This document shows positions 42,653 to 56,986 of a stretch of DNA of 64,000 nt, one piece after another. Under the pieces are notes generated by a model. It made no database searches and had not been told where the DNA came from. It worked only from the letters and a program-made list of their open reading frames with translations. Within the stretch, counting starts at the first letter, position 1. Each line of letters begins with the position of its first letter. This stretch comes from Anthoceros angustus (Eukaryota; Streptophyta; Anthocerotopsida; Anthocerotales; Anthocerotaceae). The position numbers and the translations under genes were made by a program. The stretch covers positions 1-64,000 of the forward strand of contig VJWM01000203.1 in the NCBI GenBank assembly GCA_010909165.1, given 5' to 3'.

Positions 42653-44774
42653 CTAGCCAATGGCGCTGGAAGCGTTTTGCAGGGCGACAACCAAGTCCTC
42701 AGTGCTTGCACTGCTTCCAGCAACCAGCTGCAGGAAAGCACAGGTGAGAAAAAGGAGAAGGGGTTAGCATGCAGGATAACGCTGTATGGTGGCCCAGGGC
42801 ATGTTTGTGCTGGAGGGGCAGAAGTCGTAGTACCTGGACCGTGATGAAGTGTACAGTGTTGTCATCCACGGTTGTGACATTCCCTTGGAGAAGATCCACT
42901 TTGCACTCATCCAAGGCATGTAAGATGCGGAACACCAGACCAGGGCTTCTGCTGCAGATGATCTTGATGACAGCTTGATCTCTCAGCTTTTGAACCTCCA
43001 CTTGGGCCGGCTCCTCTGCTGCGGCAGCTGCTACTGAGGCCGCCTGGTGAGGAGGGCCGGCTAGAGAGGCTTGGCGCTGGTGGTAAGGTAACACTGTGTC
43101 ATGATCAGATCCTGCAGCACACATGGTAACACTGGCCTGATCCAGCGAGTCTGCTTCCGCCTCCGCCTCCGCCTCCGCCTGCTGCTGCTCGTTGGGGAAG
43201 GCGGTATTGGTGGGGTTGCTGGTGGTCTTTTTGACGTCGGACGACAGCATGGGCAAGGGCAAGGGCAAGGGCAAGGACAAGGGCAAAGGCCCCTTCCTCG
43301 CGGCCTTGCAGGCTTGAAGGTGCTTCAAAGTCTTCTCCAGCTCCAACACATAATTGATGGTGTCTCCCACGATGGACGCCTTGTCTTTCTACGCGGCGCG
43401 CAGTGAAGACGGATGGTCATCAACCGAGCACCGAGCAGCAAAAGGGAATGCGACAGAGCAAGACAGAGACATGGACGGAGACAGATTCATTAAAAGGGCA
43501 GGGCAGGGCGGGGCAGGGCAGGGCAGGGCAGGGCAGAGAGAGTGAGTGAGTGTGGTTGGTGTGTGTACCTTGGTGGCTTTGGGAATCATGGAGCGCAGAG
43601 CGGTGAACTTTTCGTTCATCTCCTCCCGGCGCTGTCGCTCGGCCATGATGTGGTTTTCTCGCTGGAACTGGCTGCGATGTGGGCTGCGTTCCAGCGGAGC
43701 GCCTGCATTGGCAGCGGCGGCTGCCAGCATTTCTGCCTGGCACAGAGCCCGGTAGCTGGCCATGGCATCCTGGGTGGGGGCGGTGGTGGCCTGGTTCTGC
43801 AGCTCCCTTTCTGCGGCTTCCTGTTCCCGCTGGCCATGGCACTCCTGCTCCTCTCCCAGCTGCAGAAACAGGGTGGCGCTGTTGAGGCCCCGGAGGCGCG
43901 GCGCTCCCGGACCAGGACCAGGTCCAGGGCTGCTGCAGCTCGGCTGCTGCTGCAGGCTGCTGCCGTAGGACATGAAGTCTCGCAGAGCTTGTAGCTGCGG
44001 AGAGTTTGTTGCGGCGCTGCTGCTGCCGCTCATTGCCATGGTTTTGTAGGGAAGGTGGTTGTAGTGAAGGTAGCTGCTGCTGCTGCTGCCGGAAGCAGCG
44101 CAAGCTGCGTCCTGCTGCAAACCATGCCGCTCCTGCTGATGCTTGTAGGGGAACATGGTGGCCTCCCCATGGCCACCTCCGTCCAAGCCTGTTCTGTTAC
44201 AGTAGGCTGCAAGCGGGAAGACGAGGCTGCTGCTGCCGCCGCTGCCGTTTCCGCAGTCGGAGGCAGAGCTGGAGGATGGCGGCACGCACGCTGCTGCTGC
44301 TCCTGAGGCAGCACTTGCGGCTGCTGCTGCTGCTGCTGAAGTGTAGAGACAGCCCAGAGATTCCTGCGGGAGAATTAAGTGGTGCTGCGGATGCTGCGGG
44401 CCCGAGAGAGGAGCCGGCCAGTAGGAAGGTGTTGCCGCTGCCGCCGCAGCAGCAGCAGCAACTGCTTGCTGGTTGAGCATCATGTTGAGATCCAGCTCCA
44501 CCTGGTCGGCATGCGATAATTCCAGCTTCAACACGGTTCCCGTTCCGGTCGCAGTCCCGGTAGAGTCCCCGGCGGCGGCGGCGGCGCAGGCGTCGACGGC
44601 GGACGAGTCGATGAGGCCCATCATGTTGAGCTCCGGTACTCTGTAGAAGGTGGAGTGCTGCTGTTGCTGCTGTGGCTGCAGGGCCTGGAGGAAAATTGGT
44701 GAAGCTGCTGAATCCAAGTGCGATTGCAATTTGGAGTGGCCACTCCCGCTCCCGATCCCACTCCGCAATGACAT
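42653..44774 (-). CDS. bHLH transcription factor with C-terminal ACT-like region, three exons
   Basis: Exons on the minus strand are 44774-43569, 43388-42834 and 42727-42653, with GT-AG introns of 180 and 106 nt. The product is 611 residues. Exon 1 (402 residues) is mostly low complexity with Ala, Gln, Ser and Gly runs, as in activation domains, and ends in the basic region plus helix 1 (NHIMAERQRREEMNEKFTAL). The His-Glu-Arg triad typical of E-box/G-box binding is present. The intron falls after the loop (PKATK). Exon 2 opens with helix 2 (KDKASIVGDTINYVLELEKT). A linker with Leu/Pro and Ala/Glu repeats follows, then a beta-alpha ACT-like region (VIKIICSRSPGLVFRILHAL) finished by exon 3 (STEDLVVALQNAS) and TAG. 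It is a nuclear regulator that probably dimerises through both the HLH and ACT regions. The subgroup is not certain. Confidence 0.9.
43255..43293 (+). repeat. GGGCAA microsatellite coding a Leu-Pro run
   Basis: GGGCAA-type hexamers on the plus strand read as alternating Leu/Pro in bHLH exon 2. Length change would alter the linker without shifting the frame. Confidence 0.7.
43495..43540 (+). repeat. GGGCA microsatellite in bHLH intron 1
   Basis: About eight GGGCA/GGGCG pentamers lie inside the 180-nt intron, near its middle. They do not touch the splice sites. Confidence 0.7.
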
Positions 44775-46635
44775 TGCAGAGTTCCTGGGCTAGGCTGGGC
44801 CTCGCCTCACCACGCCAGGCTTAGCTAGCACTGTGTCCGAGAGAGTTGAATTTGCAAATGCGCCATTCCGAAAATGAAAATGCGGCTGGGCGGGACAGCG
44901 CCGCCACTGCCACCTCCAACAGGGGACAGGCAACAGGCCTGCCGGCATGAAAGCGCTTTGCTTTGCTTTGCTTTGCTTTGCGGAAGCAGCCAGGACCAGG
45001 AGCGTTTGTTTCAAAATTCCAGGCAGCTGGCAGGATGTAGCAAGGAGGGGAAGGGAGGGGAAGGGAGGGGAAGGGTGGGGAAGGGAGGGAAGGGAAGAGG
45101 GAGGCTTGGCTCCTGGGACCTGGACGAGCAGGAGCAGGAGCAGGTAGGAGGGGAGGGAGCAGGGAGCCTGGTCCTGGAGGGAGTAGAGATGGTATGATGG
45201 CGCTAACTAACCCTTTTTACTGCTGCTACTGCGGGATACGCCGGGGTGCCGCGGGTAAACTAGCCAACCACTCATAGTTACGTGCAACTCATAAATGCAA
45301 GTGCGCCAGCAGCAGGCCAGCCCGACCTGGGCTCCAGCCCAGGCGTTTGAGTTATGATTGATGTTGCCTTGGCGTCAAGGCAAGCACAGCACAGCACACT
45401 CGAACGCACTCCACAAGCACTCCTACTTCGCAGGGGAGGAGAGGATCTGAAGCCACACCGATTTCTCACCCACCCCACTCCACACACATTTCTCTCTTCA
45501 CAAGCCAAAGACTCTTCCCCTTCTTCACAACTCCCACCCTAGTCTACCGATCCAAAGGAATCTCTCTGTCGTCACGCTCGAAATCGGATCACACCTCCCG
45601 AGTCCCGAGGGAGCCGGAAGCTGCCTACCCATGTATGTACGTACATCCCGTTCCTACATCATCCACACCCGACACAATTATACCTAAATAAGTACGCAAT
45701 ACTTTCTCCACATACAGTAATAAACTTACAACACATATATATAACCCCATACATAAACAGGTAACAGTAGCTCGTTAATTAAGTGGGAAACAGGGAGGGA
45801 ACCGAAACCAGAACGTTACCAACAGCACCGCGCGCTTCCAATGGCATTCAATGCACACCACCTAGCCTACACGGCATTTAAATTCCACCCTTGGCCGTTG
45901 CAACTGCCGTCCCGCTATATAACCTACCCTGTTTCTGTTCCTGTTCCTGTTCCTGTTCCTTCCCGCACGCAGCACCGCATACTAGCCGATTCCACGGACT
46001 CCAGCGGACCCTAGAGGCTTTGCGCCCCGCTCGCTTGTCAGCGGCAAGTTAGACGTCACCCGCGCTATCTACCTACGTGGTAACATACTTATATCCACTA
46101 GCAAACTAGGGAACGGAACTATCTAGCAACACACCTGTTTCTCCGCCAGTCTGGCGGGGCACACAACATCCTACACACTGCCGCACACAAAATCCTTCAA
46201 ATTTACGCGTGTTCCAAACATATATCGCTAAGTTCCACACGACAATTTCTGCCTTCCGGCCCTTTAACCACCAGCGCCCAATCCGAGCCCTAGCCCTAGC
46301 CCATCTCCGACACCACCAACTGTCTGTATACAATGATGCTACGCCTTAAAAAATCTGCCACAAAATGGAATGGGGTTGGCATCCACGGAACAGAGATTTA
46401 AAGACCTACTACATGTACTACACTACACTACTCTACCCTACTCTAACCTTATACACCACAAAGGATAGGATGGATTAGGATGTACTATCCTGTCGGCAAT
46501 TGCTGCCCGCAACATAGAGTAACACTAGATCATTGCAACTTCCACCACAGAACTAGCCCAAGCGTTGACAGGGTCGCCGTTATATCCTCACAAGGCCCAC
46601 CTCCTGATCTATCAACATCACGTCTTCCTGAGGAA
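44775..46635. other. Spacer between bHLH and ROP genes; microsatellites
   Basis: This holds the bHLH promoter/5' UTR (above 44774 on the minus strand) and the ROP 3' UTR (below 46636). Pure repeats: GCTTT (about 44954-44980), GGGGAAGGGA (about 45035-45090) and TGTTCC (about 45933-45960). No further gene is seen. The AT-rich part at 45.65-45.78 kb may contain transcript ends. Confidence 0.45.
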
Positions 46636-49472
<2,837 letters not shown>

Positions 49473-52364
49473 TCAATGCCGATCCCCACACGAGCAGGAC
49501 CCATCCACAAATCGATGCACCCGATGCGCGTCTCTCACGATGATGTCCCGTTTCTCAAGGCGAGACATGATCTTGGTGCTGCTGTGGCAGTCATTGCACA
49601 TGCGCAGATTTTTGGTCACCAGCAAAGTGGCACCATCCGGCGTGTGCAACAGGCCATAGGCCAGAGCCAGTTTCTCTGCGTGCCCACACAAGGCATCCTC
49701 CTTCTCTTGCTCGGACACCGCCCTGAGAACCAAGTGTGTTTGCGGGACATGCCCTCCTTCCGTCTTCAACCTGGCGGTCAAGCTCCTCAGCTTGGGAGAG
49801 ATGTCAGCCCTGTCTTCTCCCACTGTGAACTCGTGAACCTCATTCCTCACTTCGATGCATGCCTTGGCAGGCATCTTCATGGCACCTGCTGACTTTCTCA
49901 AGCTCTCTATCCTGTCTACTTCCACCCACCTGCCTGCATCGGCATAAATGTTCCCCAACAGCACGTAGGGACTGGCATCCTCAGGTGCCAGTCTCACGAG
50001 ATGGTCGAAGCAGCGTCGCCCACGCTCAACATCACCGTGGCTTTTGCAAGCACTCAGCAGAGCTGTCCAGCCCACAACATCGTTCACGAATGAAGAAGTT
50101 CGCAGCAAGTGTTCGGCCTCGTCCAGTTGGCCCGACCGTCCGAGCAGATCCACCATACAGCTGAGGGGGTAGTCGGAGGGCACAATCCCATGGTCCTCCA
50201 TCATCCTGAAGAAGCGGCGGCCCTCATGCACCAGGCCTGCATGACTGCACGCCACCAAGAGACAAATAAAGGTGGTCTCATCCGGCTCGACACCGTCCTG
50301 CAGCATGTCCTGAAAGCAGCGGATGGCCATGTCCGCATCGCTGTGCTCAGCGTAGCCGTTGAGGAGAGCATTCCATGTCACCACATTTCTTGCGGGCAAG
50401 CTGTCGAAGAGCTTAAGGGCATCCTCCATGCTCCCGCATTTGGCATACATGTTGAGCAGGCTGTTGGCGATGAATGCGTGCGCCTCCAGGTCCCTTTCCC
50501 GAATCTCACGGTGGAGCTGCCTCCCCTGCTGCAGGGCTCCTACACTGGCGCACGCCTGAAGAAGGCCCAAAAAGGTGACATGGTTGGGCGGAGTGACATG
50601 TTGCTGCATGCTGGCATGCAGTGTGAGGGCTTCCTGCCCCAGCCCCTGCTGAGCATACCCTGCAATCATGGCATTCCAGGTCACCACATCTCTGCCGGGC
50701 AAGGTGTCGAACACCTTGCGGGCGTCCGCCAAGCTCCCGCACTTGGCATACATGGTCACCAGGCTGTTGCCGATGGCTGCATCACCTTCCAAGCCTCGGT
50801 CCCGGACGAGGGCGTGAAGCTGCTTCCCCTGGTGCAGGCCAAGAGCTCCCCCCACACTCGCACACGCCTGAAGGAGGCACAAAAATGTGACCCGATCGGC
50901 TGCTGCTGCTGGTGATGCTGGCCCCCGGATGATGCCTCCCCCCTCCTGTCGCAGCATGGCGCTGTAACAGGCGAGGGCTTGCTGGCCCATGCCCTGCTGG
51001 GAGTAGCCTGCGATGAGGGCTGTCCAGGTCACCACATCCTTGTGACTCAGTGCATCGAACACGCTTCGAGCGTCCTCCAAGCTGCCGCACTTGGCATACA
51101 TGTTCACGAGACTGCTGCCCACAAAGGCATCCGATTGGAGCCCGCCATGCCTGATCTGTGCATGAAGCTGCTTCCCCTTTTCCAATGCCACGGCCCCCAC
51201 AGCTGCACAAGCCTGCAGAAGGCACACGAAGGTAGCCGCATTGGGTGCCTGCTGCTCCTGCATCATGGCAGTGTGGAGGCGCAGCGCTTCCTCGCCCATG
51301 CCCTGCTCCACATATCCTGCCATGAGAGAGGTCCAGGTCACCACGTTCTTTCGCTCCCGATCCAGCCCTTCGAACACTCTTCGAGCGTCCTGCAAGCTGC
51401 CACACTTGGCGTACATGCTCACCAGGCAGCTACACACGAACACATCGGGCTCCACGCCCGCAGCCAGGACGTGGGCGTGCACCAGCTGCCCCGCCCTCAG
51501 ATCCGCTCCCTTGGTGCACGCCTGGAGGGCTGCAGCAAACACATGCCCATCCGGCTCCGCCCGGGACTCCCTGCGCATCCGATGGTAGAGCTGCAGGGCG
51601 TCCTTGTCCCGCCCCTGCTTCACATGCGCCCGGATGATGGCAGACCAGGTGAAGGCATCCGGCTGGGGAAGCGCTGAAAACACATCCATGGCCTCCTGCA
51701 GCCTGGCGTGGGCCACATACATGCGCATGATGTGGTTGCACAGGAAGGTGTCCGATTCGTATCCCCATCTCACGGCCAGCGCATGCACACAGCGACCCAG
51801 GACCAGATCCTTGTGCGCCACGCATCGTTTCAGCACAGAATACAGGAGGGAGTGACAAGAAGAGTGCGGCTGCGGCTGCGGCTGCGGCAGCACAAGCCCC
51901 CCCAGCGCCTCCACAGCCTCACTCAGCTGGCCCTCCTCACATACACTGCCCACGGCCCTTTCCCATTCCCATTGCCGTTGGACGTTACATCCATCATCCG
52001 GGACGCTCCAGGTGCAAGCTGGCGGTGGCTGTGGCTGTGGCTGTGGCTGTAGCTGTGGCTGTGGCGTGTACCAGTGGTAGTAGTAGTGGTGGTCCGGCCC
52101 CAGGAGCTCCTCATCCTGCCCATGGGATTCCTGCACCCGGACAACCTCTCTACTTTTTCGTCTTGGAGCTGGAGCTGGAGCTGGAGCTGGAGCTGGTGCT
52201 AGGGCTGATGGCCTGCTTGCTGCCAGGCTGCTGCCGCTCCTGGACCTGCACCTGGACCTGCACAAAGGCAGGAGGAGGCTGCTCCTCTTGCTCCCTGCCG
52301 TGGCAACGCGCAAGGCAGCAGCAGCCATGCCATTGCTTACATATTGCTTCACCACCACGATCAT
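49473..52364 (-). CDS. PPR gene 2: PLS-class PPR protein with DYW-type deaminase domain
   Basis: A 963-residue, intronless RNA-editing factor, predicted to act in plastids or mitochondria. The first ATG is at 52364. A second at 52328 (MAAAALRVATAGSKRS) would also give a good Arg-rich transit peptide. A Pro-Ala and Gln-Pro repeat linker (residues about 55-120) precedes the PLS motifs (VVTWNAMIAGYAQQG, VNMYAKCGSLEDA). The E/E+ motifs (KACIEVRNEVHEFTVGEDRA) lead to the DYW domain. The zinc and catalytic residues of a cytidine deaminase are present: HAE (895-897, Glu897 catalytic) and CNDC (Cys923, Cys926). A second metal site CSC lies at 957-959. The protein ends GDRH instead of the usual DYW. 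It is a paralogue of PPR gene 1 in the N-terminal motifs but lacks the triplet expansion. It probably converts C to U at specific sites. Confidence 0.95.
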   Translation of the reverse strand: MIVVVKQYVSNGMAAAALRVATAGSKRSSLLLPLCRSRCRSRSGSSLAASRPSALAPAPAPAPAPAPRRKSREVVRVQESHGQDEELLGPDHHYYYHWYTPQPQLQPQPQPQPPPACTWSVPDDGCNVQRQWEWERAVGSVCEEGQLSEAVEALGGLVLPQPQPQPHSSCHSLLYSVLKRCVAHKDLVLGRCVHALAVRWGYESDTFLCNHIMRMYVAHARLQEAMDVFSALPQPDAFTWSAIIRAHVKQGRDKDALQLYHRMRRESRAEPDGHVFAAALQACTKGADLRAGQLVHAHVLAAGVEPDVFVCSCLVSMYAKCGSLQDARRVFEGLDRERKNVVTWTSLMAGYVEQGMGEEALRLHTAMMQEQQAPNAATFVCLLQACAAVGAVALEKGKQLHAQIRHGGLQSDAFVGSSLVNMYAKCGSLEDARSVFDALSHKDVVTWTALIAGYSQQGMGQQALACYSAMLRQEGGGIIRGPASPAAAADRVTFLCLLQACASVGGALGLHQGKQLHALVRDRGLEGDAAIGNSLVTMYAKCGSLADARKVFDTLPGRDVVTWNAMIAGYAQQGLGQEALTLHASMQQHVTPPNHVTFLGLLQACASVGALQQGRQLHREIRERDLEAHAFIANSLLNMYAKCGSMEDALKLFDSLPARNVVTWNALLNGYAEHSDADMAIRCFQDMLQDGVEPDETTFICLLVACSHAGLVHEGRRFFRMMEDHGIVPSDYPLSCMVDLLGRSGQLDEAEHLLRTSSFVNDVVGWTALLSACKSHGDVERGRRCFDHLVRLAPEDASPYVLLGNIYADAGRWVEVDRIESLRKSAGAMKMPAKACIEVRNEVHEFTVGEDRADISPKLRSLTARLKTEGGHVPQTHLVLRAVSEQEKEDALCGHAEKLALAYGLLHTPDGATLLVTKNLRMCNDCHSSTKIMSRLEKRDIIVRDAHRVHRFVDGSCSCGDRH
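52033..52060 (+). repeat. GGCTGT hexamer repeat coding a Gln-Pro run
   Basis: The plus-strand GGCTGT units encode the Gln-Pro linker of PPR gene 2 on the minus strand. A second simple repeat (AGCTGG, about 52166-52195) encodes the Pro-Ala run. Confidence 0.7.
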
Positions 52365-52429
52365 ACAGAAACCTACTCTCGCTCCCTCCTGGAGAGAGGC
52401 CCAACCCGGCCGACCGACCCCCACACTCC

Positions 52430-54103
52430 ACCTTGGACAGAAGTCACAATACGGGAGTGAACATATAGTGAACAGTTAGTTATCCAGATGTAACATGCAT
52501 CTATGGCGTACCCATGTCCTCGTGGAATTATAACTCTCATCACTAAGTAAGTTACTATATATTTTATTTTTCTGAAGTAAGTTATTTTACGTTTTATCTC
52601 CATCCCACCGGCATGATTCACTAAGCTGGAGCTACCTACCAGGGACAGCTAGTGCTCCAGCAAACCTGACCGGCCTAATGGGCAAACCGCGACCGACTTA
52701 GTAATATCGGCACAAAAATGTCATTTTCTCCTTGCTCAAACATCAGGCAAGGTCATGCATCTTATATTTCCTTCCTCTCCCTCATCCGACAAAGGATAGA
52801 ACCCCATGCTAGTCACGAGGGTTTTATCACCATTCTTCACGTAGGAGCCTTGTTTAGGCAAGCTTTCCTGACTAATGAGCCTTGGCTGGCAAAGCACGGC
52901 CATTAAGGTAACGAAACGAAAATTGTCTGTGAGTGGCTGAAGTGCTTAGTGATGTTGAGAGCTCAACGAATATGCAAGAAAATTAGTATGCGGACACGAG
53001 GTGAGCTATCGGAGGTGAGCTATAAAGAGCGAGAGCCTGCCATTTTAAGGTGAGGGGTAGGCCTAATCGCAGCACAAACTACCACTTGGAGGCCAGGAAG
53101 CCAACTATCTGGCCTGCCCTTGCTTGCGAAAATCTAATCGCTACAGAGGTCAATCCGCCCAGCGATCAATTGGCCTTGTATTGGCCGCTAAATCTAATCA
53201 GGCGAAGCTCCACCTGATCCACCAAGCTGGAGCCCCAGCTGGCCGCACCGAACTAGCTGGTGCTCCAGCTCGGCAATCAGAAAAAAAATAGAAAGTATGA
53301 CAACCTCCTTCGTAGCAAGATAGGTTCTGCATAGTGTCCATTAATTGTATTATTTATTTTTCAGATCTATTAACATAATTAATAATTATATTAATAGATT
53401 ATAATATTAGATATAAATATATTCTAAGTTAATAGAATGATAAATTAATAATATAATCAATTACTCATAACTATATATTATCTTAATTATTTATTATAAT
53501 ATAATATAATTAATTATTATAATCATGTAGAACTATACATCATCATACTTTTCCCATCGTTTTTTCACCTCAGTAGATTCCTCCTTTATTAGCACTGTAT
53601 TGTGAAACACTTTTTTCTCTATGTGTAACAAGTAACACTTATTCCAAAAACCCTGAAATTTTGAGGGAGAGAGTTAATATTTATAAATATTTAATATTTA
53701 TGAAGCCACATTTATCCAAGGTGGACTGTACTACCTACATATAGACATAGCCTCCTCAAACTTGCTTCCATATCATTTTAGCTACTAAACAAGTTAACCT
53801 AATCTTCAGTTGTGTAATGTGTGCTCCCTAATAAATATTTTCTACTGCCATAATAAGTACATATACCTATAGAGGTACCTAGTCATAATCACCATTTTTC
53901 CCACCACCAAAATTTAGGAGCACCTACTTATTAGCATCATGCATACCTACTTATTTAGAACATAGGTACCTAGGTATCCAAGTTCACGATAACTTTGAAA
54001 TCACTTCTTGATAGAAAATTTTAGTAAGTTTCAAAAAATATATATTATTTAAAATTTAATATAAAATAAACTAAAATACATAAGATATATTCTTAACATA
54101 TTT
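52430..54103. other. Intergenic, AT-rich, no gene seen
   Basis: This includes the PPR gene 2 upstream region (to about 52.6 kb). A strongly AT-rich block at 53.35-53.53 kb is made of short TAAT/ATTA words. A further AT-rich stretch at 54.0-54.1 kb is probably the 3' UTR of the kinase gene. No recognisable coding sequence or element end. Confidence 0.45.
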
Positions 54104-55033
54104 TCATGTCTGTTCTTTCAACCATGGATGCTCCAATACTTCCTTAGCTTTGGGGCGTAAAGAGGGAGCATCTTGCAACATTCTTAACATGAGGTCGGTT
54201 GCTGGCTTGGAAAAGTGTTTTCTAATTTGACCTAATTTTGAAGGTGCTAAAACACCTACATGTTGGAGAATGTCATTTTTTGTTGGGAATAAAGTTATAT
54301 ATGAACCACAGAGTATGCTATAAAGTACTAAACCTAAGGTCCATATATCAACTTTACATCCATAAGATTCTCCTTTCAAAATTTCAGGAGCCATTAATTC
54401 TTGTGTGCCAACAATTCCCACACATGCTTCGTCGGTCAAGACTGGATAGTGTATTGCAGATCGAAAATTAACTATGACTATAGAAGAGTTGTTGTTTTCA
54501 TCCAAAAAAAGAATATTTTTGGGTTTTAAGTCCCTATGTACAACACCATTAGTATGACATACGTGAATGCCTGTGACAATCTCCTTAAAAACTCTACGGA
54601 CATTGCCTTCATCATATTTGAAGATCCTGGGAAATAAGGGTCCTCCCTTACATATATTTGTGATCATATGAATGTGATATCTATCTTCAAATACCCCCTT
54701 TAAATCTAATATATTGGGATGTTTTGGAAGAATTTCTTGAAGTGCAATCACTTCCCTTTGCAAATCTTTTGTTTCTAAACCTAATTTAAATGCATCTTCC
54801 TTCTTAATAGTCTTGCAAGCTAGTTCTTGATGTGTACATTTGTCAATACAAAAATATATTTTGCTAAAAGTGCCCGCACCATACACCTTTTGTTGAAAAA
54901 CATTGTATTTTCTCCTTACATGTGTCCTCAACACCTTAGGGTTATTTTCGAAGACTTGCTCTATTTTTGGATCAGGTGAAATAGGATATACAGGAAAAGG
55001 AAACTTTCTATACACAACAAAAGGGAACTTCAT
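54104..55033 (-). CDS. CDPK-like protein kinase without DFG motif (probable pseudokinase)
   Basis: An uninterrupted, intronless 309-residue frame covering a whole kinase domain of the calcium-dependent protein kinase type. Present: a glycine-rich loop (GAGTFSKIY, 52-60), the ATP lysine (LACKTI, Lys74), helix C Glu94, HRDLKPKN (167-174), APE (215-217), DIWTLG (229-234), and a C-terminal LRPKAKEVLEHPWL (subdomain XI). The metal-binding DFG motif reads NFR (189-191), so the Asp that binds magnesium is Asn and the Gly is Arg. The usual GGELFDRI reads GGPLFPRI. The autoinhibitory junction and EF hands of CDPKs are absent. The frame is intact despite these losses, which suggests either a maintained non-catalytic kinase or a young retrocopy. 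It is more AT-rich than the neighbouring genes. Confidence 0.85.
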   Translation of the reverse strand: MKFPFVVYRKFPFPVYPISPDPKIEQVFENNPKVLRTHVRRKYNVFQQKVYGAGTFSKIYFCIDKCTHQELACKTIKKEDAFKLGLETKDLQREVIALQEILPKHPNILDLKGVFEDRYHIHMITNICKGGPLFPRIFKYDEGNVRRVFKEIVTGIHVCHTNGVVHRDLKPKNILFLDENNNSSIVIVNFRSAIHYPVLTDEACVGIVGTQELMAPEILKGESYGCKVDIWTLGLVLYSILCGSYITLFPTKNDILQHVGVLAPSKLGQIRKHFSKPATDLMLRMLQDAPSLRPKAKEVLEHPWLKEQT

Positions 55034-55550
55034 TATTACTAGGAGGACTAGAGTTTGAGTTTTTTTTGTAAGTTGTAACCGGACACCTTATTAAAAAATG
55101 TTGCTCATAGAAAGAGAGACATTAAAGCACTAGCTAATCCTAACAAGTCTCTTATTACATGCATTATATGTCATACCTTCAATGTGATTGATATACCTAT
55201 GAACTTTATTAAAATATGAATATTTTAAAAGATCTCGCGCTATGTAACCTCATAGAAGGGAAACTAGGTCGCTCCTATTTGGTGGGGACCGTCCCAGGGC
55301 TAGCTGGGTTTTTTGAGTTCATTGTAATATGTTGTTAATGTGCTTTTCTCAAGGTGTTGTATTCTTCATTTACTTATTTATTTATTATGTTTCTTTCGAT
55401 GGCATATTATGATTTTGTAACGCAACATAAAGTTTGTAAAACGACATTAGTTTGTTCCAATAATGTGTTGGTGTGTGTTGGCGTGGCTGCCCACCATGGG
55501 CTCCTGCTATATCTATATATGTATAGTGTGTATTGGGCAAGAGTCACGCT
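55034..55550. other. Spacer between kinase and Gypsy-2, no gene seen
   Basis: AT-rich DNA that would contain the kinase promoter/5' UTR. No recognisable coding sequence or element end. Confidence 0.4.
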
Positions 55551-55554
55551 TAGG

Positions 55555-56986
55555 TAAGATGGCAACCTCGCGCCACTTACTGAAATGCTCCACAATTAGC
55601 ATGACATGCTTATTTCCAGTACGCGTATCTGGAATGTCTAGCATGAGATCCACGCTCCACCTGTAGAAAAGTCCTCAGATTGGCAGAGAGTGAAGCACAT
55701 CATCATTGGTTGTGAACCTTGCAGCTTTCACTCGGTCACTGACTCTATATTCTGCGACCTGCCTCTCCACACCTCCATACATCCTTGCCTAGAAGTGCGT
55801 GGGCCTGAGCATGCTGTAGGTGCGCTTGGCACCAAAATCCCCTAAGCCTTCATGCACTTGGGTGATGAGTAGTCTCACTCGGTCTTCTAGCTTGGGTATG
55901 ATTCTGGCTCCCACCGAATCACGGATATACATTATGTTCTCCTTCCAATAGTGCCGAGCCACCTTCTTTCGTAGCTTGGACTGCTTCCGAGGTGAAAGCC
56001 CTTGTGGCAATTCCCCAGAACTTAAGAAGGTCACCGTGACAACATCCGCATAGATGACCTCCACGGACTATGCATACAAATCGATGAGTGGAGGGTTGTC
56101 TTCAACATCCTCATGCAACATGGCCAACATGGCATCTAGACTACTCTCCTCCCTAGCAGGTTGCTTGTCATGTTAATCTTGCCTGGCTCCTATAGTGTCT
56201 TTACTATGAGGTAGAGGATTCCTTGACAACACATCAGCATTAGAGTGAACTCTACATGCCCGGTGTTCGATGACAAAGTCATACTCCTGGAGAATGAGAG
56301 TCCACCTCGGCATCTTTCATGTAAGCTTGCCATTCGTCATCAACTAATGCAAGGGTTGATACAACATATGGTCGGTAATTAGTCGAAACTAATGTTCAAA
56401 CAAGTACGGACGAAAGTGTCCGACTGCCCACACCGCTGCAAGACATTCTCCCTCTTAGGCAGAGTAGTTGGACTCCGCCTGGTTGTTGCTCCAACTCGCC
56501 TAAGCAATGACATGTTCCTCTTCCTTGTCATTGATCTGCGCCAAGATTGCCCTTATGTCGTACTTGCTCCAATCAGTGTAAAGTACGAACGACTTATTGA
56601 AGTCTAGATGATCAAGAATTGGCGAGCTCATGAGTCTACCCTTCAACTCCATGAAAGTTGACTCCTCCACTTGAGTCCAACGCCAAGTCACCAACTTCTT
56701 CAACAGGTCGTTCAATGGCCGCGCCAATCTTGCTCATCCACGGAATGAACTTCAAGTAGTATCTTGCCAACCCCAAGAATGCCCTTAACTTCGAGATGTC
56801 ATTTGGCCTGGGAATGCACGCGATTGCCTCCACCTTGGCGGCATGCGGCGAGATCCTGTCAGGTGTGACCCAATGACCTAAGTACAATACCCTGTTCTCT
56901 AAAAATCGATACTTTCCTGGATGGGCCTTCAACCCACTGGCAACTAGTCTAACTAAGACTGCTCGAAGATGTTGCAGATGCTCTTC
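55555..56986 (-). pseudogene. Gypsy-2 pol fragment (RT end, RNase H, integrase), minus strand
   Basis: Read on the minus strand. Reverse transcriptase end: HLQHLRAVLVRLVASGLKAH (about 56.97-56.93 kb), GKYRFLENRVLYLGHWVTPD, LRAFLGLARYYLKFIPWMSK. RNase H: FNKSFVLYTDWSKYDIRAIL. Integrase zinc domain: RDSVGARIIPKLEDRVRLLI, HEGLGDFGAKRTYSML. Integrase core start: RWSVDLMLDIPDTRTGNKHV (near 55.65 kb). The family differs from Gypsy-1. The piece is cut at about 56,986 by Copia-3 and ends within integrase near 55.55 kb. Stops and frameshifts are present. Confidence 0.8.

Noticed and set aside
43542-44476. Plus-strand frames opposite bHLH exon 1 (150 and 156 codons)
   Set aside because: They are antisense reads of the Ala/Gln/Gly runs of the bHLH gene and give Cys/Arg/Leu-rich nonsense.
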